Below, in pieces: positions 12,759 to 20,076 of a stretch of 21,889 nucleotides of DNA. Each line of letters starts with the position of its first letter. The stretch's first letter is position 1. Source of the DNA: a virus; IMG/VR virus record IMGVR_UViG_3300030116_004479, positions 1 through 21,889 of that record, one strand, 5' to 3'. The notes below the pieces were generated by a model that saw only the letters and a list, made by a program, of their open reading frames with translations, was not told the origin of the DNA and made no database searches. The position numbers and the translations under genes were made by a program.

Positions 12759-15340
12759 CAAATTTATCTGATTTACTCCCTGCGGGTGGCAGTGCAAAAG
12801 AAGCTACAGCCATAGCCTCTGGTAATATTGCTACTGGTCAAACAGTAGCACTCTTATCAAACGGACAGATAGAGGTGGTGAGTGAAACACAAATAAGTCA
12901 AGGGTTTGGATCAACGGTTGTTTACGAGTCAGGTGGCAACTACCCACAACAAGTAGCTGTAACTTACGATACCAACGTAGATAGAGTTTTTGTTTGTTAT
13001 TACTTTAGTGGGAGTTATCCCCGTGCACAAATTGGAACAGTTAGTGGAAGCACTATAACTTTCGGAACTGCTACCCAAGTGATGACTCAGACAAGTGGCG
13101 CAATAGATTGCTGTTTTGATGAGAGTCAGAATAAAGTGATTGTTGTCAGTTACGACAACGGAACGACAAAAGGTGTCAGCGCAATTGGTACTATTACCAG
13201 TGGCACTAATAATGTTTCATTTAGTTCAACGTCACAAATTTATAATCAACAAACCGATTACATCAGATGTGCATACGATCCGGTGCAACAACAAGTTCTT
13301 GCGGTTTTCAGAGATGCTAATAGTTATGGGCGAGGATACGTTGGCACAACATCAGGATCAACAACTACTTGGGGTGGTACACAAACTTATTCTACGGGGA
13401 ACCCGATTGACAATGATCTCGCATACAGTCCAGACGATCAGTGTTTTTGTGTTATTGCAAGAAATATAAGTTATTCCGATGTTAGGGCATACATTCTTAC
13501 AATCAGTGCTAGTCAAATTGTTTATCAAACACAAAACGTAATTACATCAGGGGCAAGTTACTATAATTATTTAAAAATTCTTTACAATACGGCAGAAAAC
13601 AAATTTGTTGTAGCTTTCCACAATTCTCAAAACTCCGATGGTGAGGCTTATGTTGGCACAGTAATTTCCGCAAATCTTTCTATGAGTTTCAGTGGGGCAA
13701 ATCAATTTTCGGCTAATCAAGTTTCTCAAATCGGAATTGGATATGATCCAAGTGCCGATAAATTGCTCTTTGTTTGGCGTGATGATACCACTGGATATAG
13801 TTATTACAGTGTTGGTACGCAAAGTGGAAATGTAATTAACTTTACAACACAAACATTATTAGCTCCGACTGCTAATTACCGATTCCCTGCAATTGAATAT
13901 GACCCTGATGCACAACAATTAGTTCTCGCTTATCAAAACCACGCCAACGGAAATGGCGAAGCTAGAATGTTCCAAAATGCCAAAACGACAACTAATAATA
14001 CTGACTTCATTGGCATAGCGGCTGAGACAATCTCTAGCGGTAACAGTGGGAAATATAATCCACAAGGTGGGGTAGCTATCACCTCAGAGTCTAGTCCGGG
14101 TGAAGCGGGAACACCCACAGTATTTACAGGTGGAATCAGATCGGCTGATATGAAAGCTGTATTTGACAGTGGAAGCAATCAAGTTGTGTTCGGATTTCAA
14201 AATTTTGCTACAGGTCATGGAACATCTATCGTTGGAGCTATAAACTCATCAAATAACACTGTATCGTTTGGTGCTACAGGCACTTATCAATCACTTTCTT
14301 CGAGTTATAACAGTATTGCCTATGATGCATCAGCCGACAAAATAGTAGCTGTTACGTCTGATCCAACTTCTTCTAACTATTATGGAGTAGCCTATGTAGG
14401 CACTGTAACTGGCACAGGTATTTCATTTGCTAGTGGGGTAGAATACAGACAAACACAAATACAATCTCAAGACATTTCTTATGATTCTACAAGTCAAAAA
14501 GTAGTTGTTTGTTGGACTAGAGCAACTTACGGAGAATCGGCTGTAGGAACCATATCAGGCGGTGCAATTACTTTTGGATCTATGACGGAGTGGCAACAAC
14601 TAAGTGGAGCAATTAGTTATGTCAACACCACTTATGACTCAAACGCTGATAGGACAGTAGTCGCATATCAACGTTCAGGAACAGGGTTAGCTTGTGTGGT
14701 TGGACAAGTTTCCGGTACCTCTATCACATGGGGTAGTAGAGTTGATCCAATTGGTGCCATTGGCGTTGTTATGTCAGAGGGGGGAACAATTTGTTTTGAT
14801 AGCCAGAACAACAAGGTCATAATCCCCTATAAAGATAATTCGTCATCATACGGAACCGTGGTGGTCTGTACTGTAAGTGGTTCAACACTTAGTGGAGGAA
14901 CGCCTGTTCCATTCACGGACGTTGCTATAAATGGTCAATCTCTGCAATCTACATTCGACTCCAATCTCAACAAAGTAATTATCGCTTATTGTCACCAATC
15001 CGGAGACAACTATTTACGAGTTGTTACAGGCACGGTGTCTGGAACATCTATTACTTTCGATACTCCCGTTGCAATTACATCAACCGATATCAATCCATCT
15101 TCCGTAGCAATTGCCTTTGATTCAAATGTAAACAAAACAATGGTAGGCTACAATGACAACTCAGCGAGTGCAGCCTACGGTGCAGTATATCTAACAACGG
15201 GATCAGCAAAAGATCTCACGATTGATGCTACTTATTACGTGCAAGGAAATGGCGAGTTAACACAAACCGCTGGTGGTACTAATGTAGAAGTAGGAAAAGC
15301 TGTATCAACAACACAATTATTACTAAAAGGAGCACCATAA
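12755..15340 (+). CDS. Propeller-type tail adhesin 3, double 7-blade array
   Basis: At 861 residues this is the largest protein in the window. It overlaps the previous gene by ATGA. The leader MTNLSDLLPAGGSAK and strand domain match the other two adhesins. Repeat starts fall at residues 71, 121, 174, 225, 277, 330 and 382, and after the linker FIGIAAETISSGNSGKYN (418-435) again at 470, 523, 576, 627, 680, 733 and 788. The unit is YDsxadkvvvay...g.a.vGtvsGtsItfGs, with the best examples in the second half. The C-terminus (DATYYVQGNGELTQ, then VEVGKAVSTTQLLLKGAP) is shared. The layout implies two stacked seven-bladed propellers. A receptor-binding role is inferred. No enzymatic residues can be identified by eye. 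Confidence 0.75.
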   Translation: MTNLSDLLPAGGSAKEATAIASGNIATGQTVALLSNGQIEVVSETQISQGFGSTVVYESGGNYPQQVAVTYDTNVDRVFVCYYFSGSYPRAQIGTVSGSTITFGTATQVMTQTSGAIDCCFDESQNKVIVVSYDNGTTKGVSAIGTITSGTNNVSFSSTSQIYNQQTDYIRCAYDPVQQQVLAVFRDANSYGRGYVGTTSGSTTTWGGTQTYSTGNPIDNDLAYSPDDQCFCVIARNISYSDVRAYILTISASQIVYQTQNVITSGASYYNYLKILYNTAENKFVVAFHNSQNSDGEAYVGTVISANLSMSFSGANQFSANQVSQIGIGYDPSADKLLFVWRDDTTGYSYYSVGTQSGNVINFTTQTLLAPTANYRFPAIEYDPDAQQLVLAYQNHANGNGEARMFQNAKTTTNNTDFIGIAAETISSGNSGKYNPQGGVAITSESSPGEAGTPTVFTGGIRSADMKAVFDSGSNQVVFGFQNFATGHGTSIVGAINSSNNTVSFGATGTYQSLSSSYNSIAYDASADKIVAVTSDPTSSNYYGVAYVGTVTGTGISFASGVEYRQTQIQSQDISYDSTSQKVVVCWTRATYGESAVGTISGGAITFGSMTEWQQLSGAISYVNTTYDSNADRTVVAYQRSGTGLACVVGQVSGTSITWGSRVDPIGAIGVVMSEGGTICFDSQNNKVIIPYKDNSSSYGTVVVCTVSGSTLSGGTPVPFTDVAINGQSLQSTFDSNLNKVIIAYCHQSGDNYLRVVTGTVSGTSITFDTPVAITSTDINPSSVAIAFDSNVNKTMVGYNDNSASAAYGAVYLTTGSAKDLTIDATYYVQGNGELTQTAGGTNVEVGKAVSTTQLLLKGAP
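12932..15205 (+). repeat. Two arrays of seven ~50-52-residue propeller repeats (adhesin 3)
   Basis: Fourteen repeats split 7+7 by a non-repeat linker at 14006-14077. The recurring nucleotide core around GTxxGGxACATCxATTACTTTCGG encodes the (V)SGTSITFG strand and is most regular in the second array. Confidence 0.7.
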
Positions 15341-15711
15341 TGAAAACCATCGTAGAAAATTCTACAAAACTAAGTAAGTATCTGTACGAAGATGACAAAG
15401 AAATTTTGATGGAAGCAGGCCGTATTACGATTGGTCCTGTAGATAACCCTGAGTTATATGTCGGTTGCCATAGCATGAACGATTGCACGTTATATGAAAA
15501 TATTGAGGGTCCACCAGATACTTGGGCAGGCAATAAATATACGTTTGACGGCACGACTTGGACCGCCAATCCAGATTGGAGAGACCCAGTTGAGCTTCAG
15601 GCAGAGTTAGATGCAGAGAGAGAAGCTAGATTAGCTGAAATTGAAGCGGCTAATGCAGCATCGGAAGAGGCAGAAAGTTCTGAGGAAAGCTCGGAAGAGA
15701 GTTCAGAGTAA
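15340..15711 (+). CDS. Small protein at the end of the fibre cassette, acidic Ser/Glu tail
   Basis: This encodes 123 residues, coupled to adhesin 3 by TAATG and with a strong AAAAGGAG site. Residues 1-80 resemble small proteins next to fibre genes in marine T4-like and other phages: MKTIVENSTKLSKYLYEDDK, then NDCTLYENI and TWAGNKYTFDGTTWTANPDW. That last stretch resembles a tail-fibre-assembly or fibre-tip type domain. Residues 84-108 form a likely coiled coil (ELQAELDAEREARLAEIEAA). The last 15 residues are an acidic repeat of Ser-Ser-Glu-Glu units. By position it may be a chaperone or tip protein for the adhesins, as fibre-assembly genes often follow their fibre. This is inference. Confidence 0.75.
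   Translation: MKTIVENSTKLSKYLYEDDKEILMEAGRITIGPVDNPELYVGCHSMNDCTLYENIEGPPDTWAGNKYTFDGTTWTANPDWRDPVELQAELDAEREARLAEIEAANAASEEAESSEESSEESSE
15664..15708 (+). repeat. Acidic ESSEESSE codon repeat
   Basis: The last 15 codons encode a low-complexity Glu/Ser tract with the SSEE unit repeated. The DNA copies differ at synonymous sites (AGTTCTGAGG, AGCTCGGAAG, AGTTCAGAG), so the peptide composition is what has been kept. Confidence 0.8.
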
Positions 15712-15721
15712 GGACTAAGCC

Positions 15722-16354
15722 ATGAGCTATACAATGACATATGATAGCTTGTTAGTGGACATACGCAGGTATCTTGAGCGTGGGTTTACACAAGCTAGTG
15801 ATCAAATTGTTTTTGATCAATTGCCACGTTTAGTGACGTTAGCAGAGAGGCGTATAGCTCGTGAACTCAAAATCGAAGGTTTTATCCGAGCGATAACAAC
15901 GCCTCTGTCTATTGGTGTTAGCACCTATCTCAAGCCAGACAGATGGCGTGACACGATTTCTATGACGGTAGACGGGACGCCAATACAAACAAGATCATAT
16001 GAGTACCTTCGTAATTACTGGCCTAATGAAGCTCAAACAGCATCACCTCAATTCTATGCTGATTACGACTATGCTAATTGGTTGATTGCTCCAACACCAA
16101 ATGCAGCTAGTACATTAGAAATCCTTTACTATGAACAACCTGCACTGCTAGGTCCAAACTTGCAAAGTAATTGGCTGACGGACTACGCACCGGAGTTGGT
16201 GTTGTACGCTTCGTTACTTGAGGCAACCCCATTTTTGAAAAACGATGAGAGAGTACAGCTATGGCAAAGTCTATATGACCGATGTGCTCAAGCATTCAGC
16301 GGTCAAGACTTAGGAAGAATACTTGATCGTGCGGCACAAAGGAGTGAAGCATAA
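15722..16354 (+). CDS. Second connector-like protein (P22 gp4 / T7 gp11 tail-tubular A type)
   Basis: This encodes 210 residues, a normal length for the compact tail-tubular A/adaptor family. The N-terminal helical part (YDSLLVDIRRYLERG, then FDQLPRLVTLAERRIARELK) and the strand section (YLKPDRWRDTISMTV, IQTRSYEYLRNYWP) match. So do APTPNAASTLEILYYEQPAL and the closing helices (ELVLYASLLEATPFLKNDER, then LWQSLYDRCAQAF). It has no insert, in contrast to the protein at 4759-5769. It is preceded by AAGGA and overlaps the next gene as TAATG. It likely forms the ring between the portal/connector and the tail hub encoded two genes downstream. Assignment is by family pattern, without an alignment. 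Confidence 0.75.
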   Translation: MSYTMTYDSLLVDIRRYLERGFTQASDQIVFDQLPRLVTLAERRIARELKIEGFIRAITTPLSIGVSTYLKPDRWRDTISMTVDGTPIQTRSYEYLRNYWPNEAQTASPQFYADYDYANWLIAPTPNAASTLEILYYEQPALLGPNLQSNWLTDYAPELVLYASLLEATPFLKNDERVQLWQSLYDRCAQAFSGQDLGRILDRAAQRSEA

Positions 16355-17547
16355 TGCCTATTTATCAAGACGTTTTTGGCGGTGCTAACATTTATCCTAG
16401 TGAAATCAGTTATAGCACTCAAAACTTATCGGCTGATGTCACGCTGAGTTGGCCCGAAGAAACTTCAACAAATACTAACTTAGCTACGCGAATAATTGAT
16501 GTAACACAAACGGGTGCAGGTTTTAGCATTATTGTTCCAGATGCCCAAAAAAGCGGAACTGGTAATACAATACTATTCAACAACATAGGCTCACACACGT
16601 TTCTTGTAAAAAATGCGGGCGGTATTCAACTTGGATCAATTGCGGCGGGTGAGGTTTATCAATTATATTTGACTGATAATAGCACCACAAATGGAACATG
16701 GGTGTTTCTGCAATATGGAGCTACTACATCAACTGCCAACGCAGCGTCATTAGCTGGTACAGGTATAGTCGCTATCGGAACGGTATTATCGCAGTCCGTA
16801 CCAGTCACCACGTTCAATACTAACTTTACAAGTGGCGTGGATGATCGAGCCAAAATGTTTAACTACACGGGGGCTGGTGGTACTTACACATTGCCTGATC
16901 CAATAACGGGTGGTGACAACTGGTTTGTTTATCTGCGAAACTCTGGATCAGGTGCAATAACGGCAACACCTCCGGGGGCAGTTACAATTGATGGTGCAGC
17001 TAACTTACCGTTTCAACCGGGTGAGTCAGCTATCATCGTAACAGATGGAGCTAACTTTTTTACCATTGGTTTCGGACAAAGTGCTACTTTTGCATTTGAT
17101 TACACCACAATAAACATTGCGGGTACTGGTGATTTTACACTTAGTGGTACTGAACTAAATCGAGTTGCTTATAAATTTACTGGAGCACTTACGGGTGCTC
17201 GAAACGTAATAATACCAGCGACAGTGCAACAATACTGGATTGATAACAGCACGACAGGATCTTACGTTTTAACTGTAAAAGTTTCTGGTCAAACGGGTGT
17301 CACCATTGGACAAAATACGAGAGGTATATTTTATTGTGACGGTACCGATTTAGTAGATGCAGATACCAGTACAGTTTCGTTCCCAATTTCAATAGCACAA
17401 GGTGGAACGGGAGCCAACACGGCGGGCGGTGCTCTCATTAATCTAGGTGGTGGGTCTACAGGAATCAGTGTTTTTCAATCAAGCACGCAAACAGATGCGT
17501 GGACCGCAATCGGATATCCAAATCAATTTAACGGTGGAACATTCTAG
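16354..17547 (+). CDS. Conserved tail-fibre-like structural protein
   Basis: This encodes 397 residues, coupled by TAATG to the connector gene. The opening MPIYQDVFGGANIYPSEISY is highly characteristic of a structural protein encoded between the tubular A and hub genes in marine podoviruses, as I remember it. It has two similar halves of beta structure. Residues 30-125 (TLSWPEETSTNTNLATRIID, VPDAQKSGTGNTILFNNIG) and residues 140-240 (QSVPVTTFNTNF, GGTYTLPDPITGGDNWFVYL, FQPGESAIIVTDG) each read as a beta sandwich. Near the C-terminus is a fibre motif, AQGGTGANTAGGALINLGGG (349-368). The protein ends in NGGTF, the same ending as the small gene at 8293. A tail-fibre or tail-collar role is likely. 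Confidence 0.75.
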   Translation: MPIYQDVFGGANIYPSEISYSTQNLSADVTLSWPEETSTNTNLATRIIDVTQTGAGFSIIVPDAQKSGTGNTILFNNIGSHTFLVKNAGGIQLGSIAAGEVYQLYLTDNSTTNGTWVFLQYGATTSTANAASLAGTGIVAIGTVLSQSVPVTTFNTNFTSGVDDRAKMFNYTGAGGTYTLPDPITGGDNWFVYLRNSGSGAITATPPGAVTIDGAANLPFQPGESAIIVTDGANFFTIGFGQSATFAFDYTTINIAGTGDFTLSGTELNRVAYKFTGALTGARNVIIPATVQQYWIDNSTTGSYVLTVKVSGQTGVTIGQNTRGIFYCDGTDLVDADTSTVSFPISIAQGGTGANTAGGALINLGGGSTGISVFQSSTQTDAWTAIGYPNQFNGGTF

Positions 17548-17549
17548 GA

Positions 17550-19394
17550 ATGGCAGAGCAAACCACGATACTTGTTTCTGAACCGGGGATCAAACGTGAC
17601 GGTACAAAGTTCGAAGGTAACAACTACGTTGATGGTCAGTGGGTTCGTTGGCAACGTGGTTTACCTAGGAAGATTGCTGGATACAAAACGACGCTCAAAA
17701 CATTAGCAGAGATTAGCCGTGGATTTATTACTTTTAGTCAACAATTACTCGTCTATTGTCATTCTGGCGGTGCTAATACTCTTGAAAGATTCACGCTAGA
17801 CGAAAACGGAAATAGCTCTATTGTAAGCACAAGAACACCCGTAGCAGTAGCGGCACAAGGGTCGGTAACGTTAGCTGGTTCTGGCGGTGCTGTAGATATG
17901 ATAGCTGTAAATGGTGTGGACATCATGTCGGGTTCTGTACCTTTCAACACTGATATAAATCAGACAGCCACAGACGTTGCTTCTAACATTACAGCCTTTA
18001 CAAGCACACCAAATTATACAGCCAGTGCCAATGGGCCAACAATTACGATTACGTCAGCCACAACTGGCGATGAGTTTAACGGATTTATAATTACTACTAC
18101 CCTCACCACTTTGACTTCTACAATTGTAAATATGCAAGGTGGATCAGATGCAGTCATAGCAAACGCAAACAATTTTTGGATGTTTGATTTCCAATTCGAA
18201 TCAAGCAGTAATCAAAATTTCATACTTGCATCTGTATCTCCTAATATGGATTGCATTTGTAACGATCAAGACGGACAAATATTTTTTGGTGATGTGCTTG
18301 GTACTGGCCCACTGCAAAGTATATCACTTCCAGCAAACACCAATGCTACAGGTGGGATTGTTAGTTTACACCCATATTTATTTTACTACGGCACTGACGG
18401 TATTATTGGGTGGTCAGTTCCCGGAGAGCCTACAGACTTAACAGGAACAGGTAGCGGAAACGCTAGAGTGTGGGGTCAAAAGATAATAAAAGGTCTACCT
18501 TTACGTGCGGGTTCAGGAACGGCACCCGCTGGTATATTCTGGGCATTTGATGCTGTTATACGGAGCACGTTTGTTGGTGGGTCAGCCGTATTTCAATTTG
18601 ATATCGTAGCTACCGGAACATCTATTCTCAGCCCATTCTGCCCGATTGACTATGATGGAGTTTTCTATTGGATTGGAACTGACCGTTTTTACTTGTTCAA
18701 CGGTGTTGTCAGAGAAGTTCCAAACAACCTCAATCTCAATTACTTTTTCGATGGTTTAAACCGTGATCATGCAAGCAAATGTTTTGCCTACAAGGTGCCA
18801 CGATACGGTGAGATTTGGTGGGCATATCCACGGGGTACAGCCACAGAATGCACTCACGCTGTAGTTTACAACGTTAGAGAAGACACATGGTACGATACAG
18901 AATTGCCAAATGGTGGACGTTCAGCGGGTCAATTCAATAACTCGTTTGCAGCTCCAATACTTACAGGTATTGTGCAAGCTACGACAGCATCTGGAACTGG
19001 ATACAAAGTTTGGCAACACGAGTTTGGTATGGATGAGATCGACGGTCCTGACATTGCACCAATAAGATCATTTTTTGAAACGGCAGACTTGTCTACACTT
19101 ACACAAGGTGGTGACAGATATCTCCGTATAACAACTATCGAACCGGACTTTGTGCAAGTAGGAGATATGACAGTAACCGTCACCGGAAGGGCCAACGCTA
19201 GAGCACCTGAAGTTGTGGGTACAACGTTCACGTTTCCTGATCAAGCCACACAACCTTTTGAACAAATAGTAATGTTGAAAGAACAACGTAGAGAATTAAG
19301 AGTTAAATTTGAATCCAACGCTTTATATGGTGATTATCAAATGGGACAGATAATAGCTCACCTCGGTGTTGGTGACGGAACGGATCTAGGATAA
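17550..19394 (+). CDS. Tail hub protein, P22 gp10 / T7 gp12 (tubular B)-like, with Ig-like insert
   Basis: This 614-residue beta-rich protein starts 2 bases after the previous stop. The N-terminus (EPGIKRDGTKFEGNNYVDGQ, then WVRWQRGLPRKIAGYK) is typical of the podovirus tail hub. Residues 205-500 show a propeller-like series (NFWMFDFQFE, HPYLFYYGTDGIIGWSVPGE, IDYDGVFYWIGTDRFYLFNG, YGEIWWAYPRG, HAVVYNVREDTWYDTELP). The C-terminal part (about 510-610, DGPDIAPIRSFFETADLS, EQRRELRVKFESNALYGDYQ) fits the same family. Residues 100-200 are an extra Thr/Ala-rich module (DMIAVNGVDIMSGSVPFNTD, then TASANGPTITITSA) that resembles the Ig-like domains inserted in many phage tail proteins. It is the central tail-tip body, to which fibres attach. 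The stop overlaps the next gene as TAATG. Confidence 0.75.
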   Translation: MAEQTTILVSEPGIKRDGTKFEGNNYVDGQWVRWQRGLPRKIAGYKTTLKTLAEISRGFITFSQQLLVYCHSGGANTLERFTLDENGNSSIVSTRTPVAVAAQGSVTLAGSGGAVDMIAVNGVDIMSGSVPFNTDINQTATDVASNITAFTSTPNYTASANGPTITITSATTGDEFNGFIITTTLTTLTSTIVNMQGGSDAVIANANNFWMFDFQFESSSNQNFILASVSPNMDCICNDQDGQIFFGDVLGTGPLQSISLPANTNATGGIVSLHPYLFYYGTDGIIGWSVPGEPTDLTGTGSGNARVWGQKIIKGLPLRAGSGTAPAGIFWAFDAVIRSTFVGGSAVFQFDIVATGTSILSPFCPIDYDGVFYWIGTDRFYLFNGVVREVPNNLNLNYFFDGLNRDHASKCFAYKVPRYGEIWWAYPRGTATECTHAVVYNVREDTWYDTELPNGGRSAGQFNNSFAAPILTGIVQATTASGTGYKVWQHEFGMDEIDGPDIAPIRSFFETADLSTLTQGGDRYLRITTIEPDFVQVGDMTVTVTGRANARAPEVVGTTFTFPDQATQPFEQIVMLKEQRRELRVKFESNALYGDYQMGQIIAHLGVGDGTDLG

Positions 19395-19627
19395 TGGCGT
19401 TAAGTGTTACATTGCCAGTGGGTATTGGTCTTAAAGATTGGGCAAACTGTTTAATCACAGATTTTATTGCCTTTGGTGCATTTGACCCGTTAGACGATGA
19501 AACAAAGTGGCAAGATTGGGCTACGCAATTTTTGAATGCAACCAATTTGATTGAAGATTTCCCAGACCCGTATATGTATGACGATTGGAGAGAGTGGGCA
19601 GAAAGATTTGTCCAAACAACGCTATGA
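19394..19627 (+). CDS. Small conserved phage protein
   Basis: This is a 77-residue acidic and Trp-rich protein (5 Trp), coupled to the hub gene by TAATG and to the next gene by ATGA. The pattern LKDWANCLITDF ... WQDWATQFL ... FPDPYMYDDWREWAERFV is one I recognise as a conserved unknown downstream of the hub gene in marine and roseobacter-type podoviruses. No signal peptide or membrane helix is present. Repeated W-x-x-W-A patterns suggest a small helical packing protein. Its function is not known, though conserved gene order points to tail or ejection-apparatus assembly. Confidence 0.75.
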   Translation: MALSVTLPVGIGLKDWANCLITDFIAFGAFDPLDDETKWQDWATQFLNATNLIEDFPDPYMYDDWREWAERFVQTTL

Positions 19628-20076
19628 GATTTATTGGTTTTGAAAGAGAGATTTCTGCGGAAAAGTGGGCTAGACCGTTACTTGGTCTTAAAGATGAGCC
19701 TGAGTTTTTCCGTGCGATGTCGGCAGTTGATGACGAGGAAAAGTTTGTTTGCACTGCAATTTTCAACAACTTTACACCTAGAAACATAGATGTATCGTTT
19801 GCATCCCGTGGCGGTAACTGGGCATCTCCGAAAGAAACCTTACGGATGTTCAACGCTATTTTTACTTACATATTTAAGATACACGAAGCGTCACGGGCTA
19901 CAGCTTTGATTGGTCATAACAACGAAAAGTCTATACGGTTTGTCAAAAGGTTAGGATTTAAACACGAAGGTACAATGAGACAGGCCTACGACGATAACGA
20001 AGATTTAGAGGTATTTGGGTTTTTGCGGAATGAATATAATACGCACAGATGGTGTAATGTGAGGACTGCGCGATGA
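19624..20076 (+). CDS. GNAT-like N-acetyltransferase family protein
   Basis: This encodes 150 residues from the ATG at 19624, which overlaps the previous stop as ATGA. An in-frame TTG at 19585 would extend it by 13 residues but lies inside the upstream gene without a good ribosome site. The C-terminal half fits the GNAT fold: a helix (SPKETLRMFNAIFTYIFKIH), a strand (ATALIGHNN), then EKSIRFVKRLGFKHEGTMRQ and LEVFGFLRNEY, as in RimJ/RimL-type enzymes. The usual acetyl-CoA loop (R/Q-x-x-G-x-G/A) cannot be seen, so activity is doubtful or the loop has diverged. This family sits beside tail genes in many phages. Its substrate, and whether it modifies virion or host proteins, is unknown. Confidence 0.75.
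   Translation: MRFIGFEREISAEKWARPLLGLKDEPEFFRAMSAVDDEEKFVCTAIFNNFTPRNIDVSFASRGGNWASPKETLRMFNAIFTYIFKIHEASRATALIGHNNEKSIRFVKRLGFKHEGTMRQAYDDNEDLEVFGFLRNEYNTHRWCNVRTAR

Noticed and set aside
13140-13469. 109-codon + strand frame inside adhesin 3
   Set aside because: It is out of frame within a clear propeller-repeat gene, has no motif of its own, and similar shadow frames arise elsewhere in the repetitive DNA.
6072-15340. Diversity-generating retroelement (variable repeat in adhesins)
   Set aside because: No reverse transcriptase, template-repeat copy or C-type-lectin-like variable end is visible. The paralogues differ throughout and not mainly at adenines.
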